Source: Zarea fungicola
Taxonomy: Eukaryota; Ascomycota; Sordariomycetes; Hypocreales; Cordycipitaceae
Direction of reading: 5' to 3'
Assembly: GCA_900169235.1 (NCBI GenBank)
Contig: FWCC01000092.1
Coordinates: 1-64,000, forward strand
Length of the DNA stretch: 64,000 bases
The notes beneath the pieces were generated by a model that made no database searches, had not been told where the DNA came from, and saw only the letters and a program-made list of their open reading frames with translations. Shown here piece by piece: positions 62,587-64,000 of this stretch (its first letter is position 1; the number at the start of each line of letters is the position of its first letter). The translations under genes were made by a program, and so were the position numbers.

Positions 62587-64000
62587 TTATTTGTGCACGA
62601 CATCAATAGAGTAGATGCGAACCTCTGAGCCGGCGGCCGACTTGCCCTGGTTATAGTTACCAGATTTAAAGTAACAAGCAGGGGATTTCCAGCTACCCGT
62701 ATCGAGTGATGTAGACTTGCCATTGATGGAGATGCTGAGCTTGTTGTTGGAGTAGTTCAAGACATAGGTAAACTTGGTGCCTAGAGCAACATTGCCAAGC
62801 TTCGTGACAACCTGGTTGCTGTCTTCATCAGGCTTCACTCCGACAACAATGTCACCACTGGGGCTGTAGTACAACTCGGCCAATGGCTTGCTGGCCTCGC
62901 TGGCAAAGACTTGTCCAATCGCAGTACCATGAGTTCCATCGTCAGACTTAACAACCTTCATTGAAACAGTCAATGTGTTGGTGCCGGCTGGGGACCAGGC
63001 AGCGTTGGCGCCACTACCCTTGACAACTTCACGGAGTTCTGTCCGGCAGTGCTCGCTACCAGAGGTAGTCGCACAACCGGTAAGATCAGGGTTTCCAGGA
63101 GCAAGGAGGACCATTTCGCCAGTGCTCTTATCAGTAAAGAATGTGGCTCCAGTATAACCGTTACAGCCCTGCAGCTGTTGGCTTTTGATAATATCGGGAG
63201 CGCCGACCGGAAGCTGTAGGTTAAAGAAACCCAAATCAAAGTTGCCACCAGGAGCACACTTGGGATCGAGATTGCCATTGCCGCCGGTTGGTGTGGTTGG
63301 GGAAGTTGTTGGTGGCTGTGTAGATGTGCTGGTTGGCTTTGCTGTGCTGGTTGGCTTTGTCGACGTGCTGCTCGGCTTGGTAGGACCTGTGCCGCCACCG
63401 CCGCCAATCTTGGCGATAAGTGCGTCACCCTGCGCCTGAAGAGACGCTTCAAACTCATCAAAGGTCTTGGCGTTCCATTTAGCGCCATTAGCACCAGGGA
63501 CGGCGTCGGGGCCTCTAAAGGCAATGTAAAGGACGTCATTGACATCATGGGCTTCGTTGCCGTTGACTGCATTTCCATAGCAGGCACGGCCAAGTGAGTC
63601 CGATACTTCACCAATAAGAGGAGGGCCATCGTCGCCATTAGTATCGGCCCAGACGCCATAAAGCTGTGTAGCAACGTTAGCAGAGTTCGACAGCATGAAC
63701 AAAGTTATAGCTGGATGGAGGCTTACTAGTTTATCACCACAAACAACTGCAACGATGGAAAGAGGCTCAATGCCAACAGAGCGGGGGTCGAAGTTGACAT
63801 AACCCTTCTTCTTGCCCTCGTTTCCGAGCACAACAAAGGAGTGGATGTAAGCGTTGACATCCTTGACTCCCTTGTTGTAACCCTTGATAATATCACCCCA
63901 GGTTGTTTGGCCCTGAGTATCGGTAGATGAATCACAGCTGCCGTCACCGGCACCAAGAGCGCCGTCACAGTCGATATCCATGTTTACAAGGTTGCCATTA
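62587..64000 (-). CDS. GH75 chitosanase fused to a PL7/PL20-type lyase domain, 5' partial
   Basis: A secreted-type two-domain enzyme whose start lies beyond the window; about 450 residues are visible. The N-terminal part is a fungal GH75 chitosanase: NLVNMDIDCDGALG, NKGVKDVNAYIHSFVVLGNE, RSVGIEPLSIVAVVCGDKLL, YGVWADTNGDDGPPLIGEVS, DVNDVLYIAFRGPDAVPG. A 63-nt GT-AG intron (63726-63664, multiple of three, no stop) joins GDKL to LYGVWAD. A Thr/Ser/Pro/Lys-rich linker follows (TGPTKPSSTSTKPTSTAKPT and more). The C-terminal domain is a PL7/PL20-like beta-jelly-roll: NLQLPVGAPDII, CRTELREVV, AIGQVFASEA, ACYFKSGNYNQG and SEVRIYSIDVVHK. The expected activities are chitosan hydrolysis and polyuronate or glucuronan cleavage; neither is proven. 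Confidence 0.85.
   Translation of the reverse strand, partial: NGNLVNMDIDCDGALGAGDGSCDSSTDTQGQTTWGDIIKGYNKGVKDVNAYIHSFVVLGNEGKKKGYVNFDPRSVGIEPLSIVAVVCGDKLVSLHPAITLFMLSNSANVATQLYGVWADTNGDDGPPLIGEVSDSLGRACYGNAVNGNEAHDVNDVLYIAFRGPDAVPGANGAKWNAKTFDEFEASLQAQGDALIAKIGGGGGTGPTKPSSTSTKPTSTAKPTSTSTQPPTTSPTTPTGGNGNLDPKCAPGGNFDLGFFNLQLPVGAPDIIKSQQLQGCNGYTGATFFTDKSTGEMVLLAPGNPDLTGCATTSGSEHCRTELREVVKGSGANAAWSPAGTNTLTVSMKVVKSDDGTHGTAIGQVFASEASKPLAELYYSPSGDIVVGVKPDEDSNQVVTKLGNVALGTKFTYVLNYSNNKLSISINGKSTSLDTGSWKSPACYFKSGNYNQGKSAAGSEVRIYSIDVVHK

Noticed and set aside
1..64000. Secondary-metabolite core enzyme (PKS, NRPS, terpene synthase, DMATS) or P450
   Set aside because: None of the diagnostic motifs was found on either strand; the adenylating protein at 44055-45631 has no carrier or condensation domains.
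1..64000. CRISPR array, intact transposon, rRNA genes or viral insertion
   Set aside because: No regular spaced repeats, no complete transposase or reverse-transcriptase frame, no rRNA-like sequence, and no viral protein frame seen.

Overview
The window looks like nuclear DNA of a filamentous ascomycete, most likely a Sordariomycete and perhaps Hypocreales. Almost every gene can be modelled with short introns of 46-156 nt that carry internal CTAAC/CTGAC branch sites. The gene content fits this: HsbA-like protein, fungal Zn(II)2Cys6 regulator, GH75 chitosanase, fungal HAUS6, RBM25 and MRP21. The genus is not identifiable from what I can see. All homology statements come from recognising motifs by eye, not from searches.

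Region 1 (1-39.6 kb) is gene-sparse, with long empty stretches and decayed genes, and reads as accessory DNA. In order it holds: the 3' part of a medium-chain reductase; a frameshifted F-box/ankyrin gene; a small secreted protein; a cupin; an MCT-like MFS transporter with a 13-nt microexon; a secreted type-B carboxylesterase; a bestrophin-like channel; a secreted histidine phosphatase; a secreted Cys-rich protein with a Kex2-type site; a PQ-loop membrane protein; and a second cupin. From 24.2 to 38.4 kb there is a metabolic neighbourhood: zinc-less MDR oxidoreductase, quercetinase-like cupin, Zn(II)2Cys6 regulator, a relic MDR gene, a PEP-mutase/isocitrate-lyase-family enzyme, two epoxide hydrolases with signal peptides and an HSL-type esterase. 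It contains no PKS, NRPS or terpene synthase, so a catabolic or detoxification locus is the simplest reading. Two CpG-free, TA-rich blocks (29.70-29.95 and 36.84-37.16 kb) look like RIP-mutated repeat remains.

Region 2 (39.6-61.5 kb) is richer in GC, denser, and mostly conserved: HsbA-like surface protein, membrane-anchored SDR, enoyl-CoA hydratase, a degenerate adenylate-forming enzyme, two cupin_5 (DUF985) paralogues (one with a signal peptide), a multi-TM protein, a small 2-TM protein, RBM25, MRP21 (divergent from RBM25), HAUS6 and a glutathione S-transferase.

Region 3 (61.5-64 kb) carries the 3' part of a secreted enzyme with an N-terminal GH75 chitosanase domain, a Ser/Thr/Pro linker and a C-terminal PL7/PL20-type lyase fold; its 5' end lies outside the window.

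The most unusual points are three GC-AG introns among about 33 modelled introns (one directly after codon 7 of the splicing factor RBM25), the chitosanase-lyase fusion, the 13-nt exon, and an open reading frame for an adenylating enzyme in which several catalytic motifs are gone.
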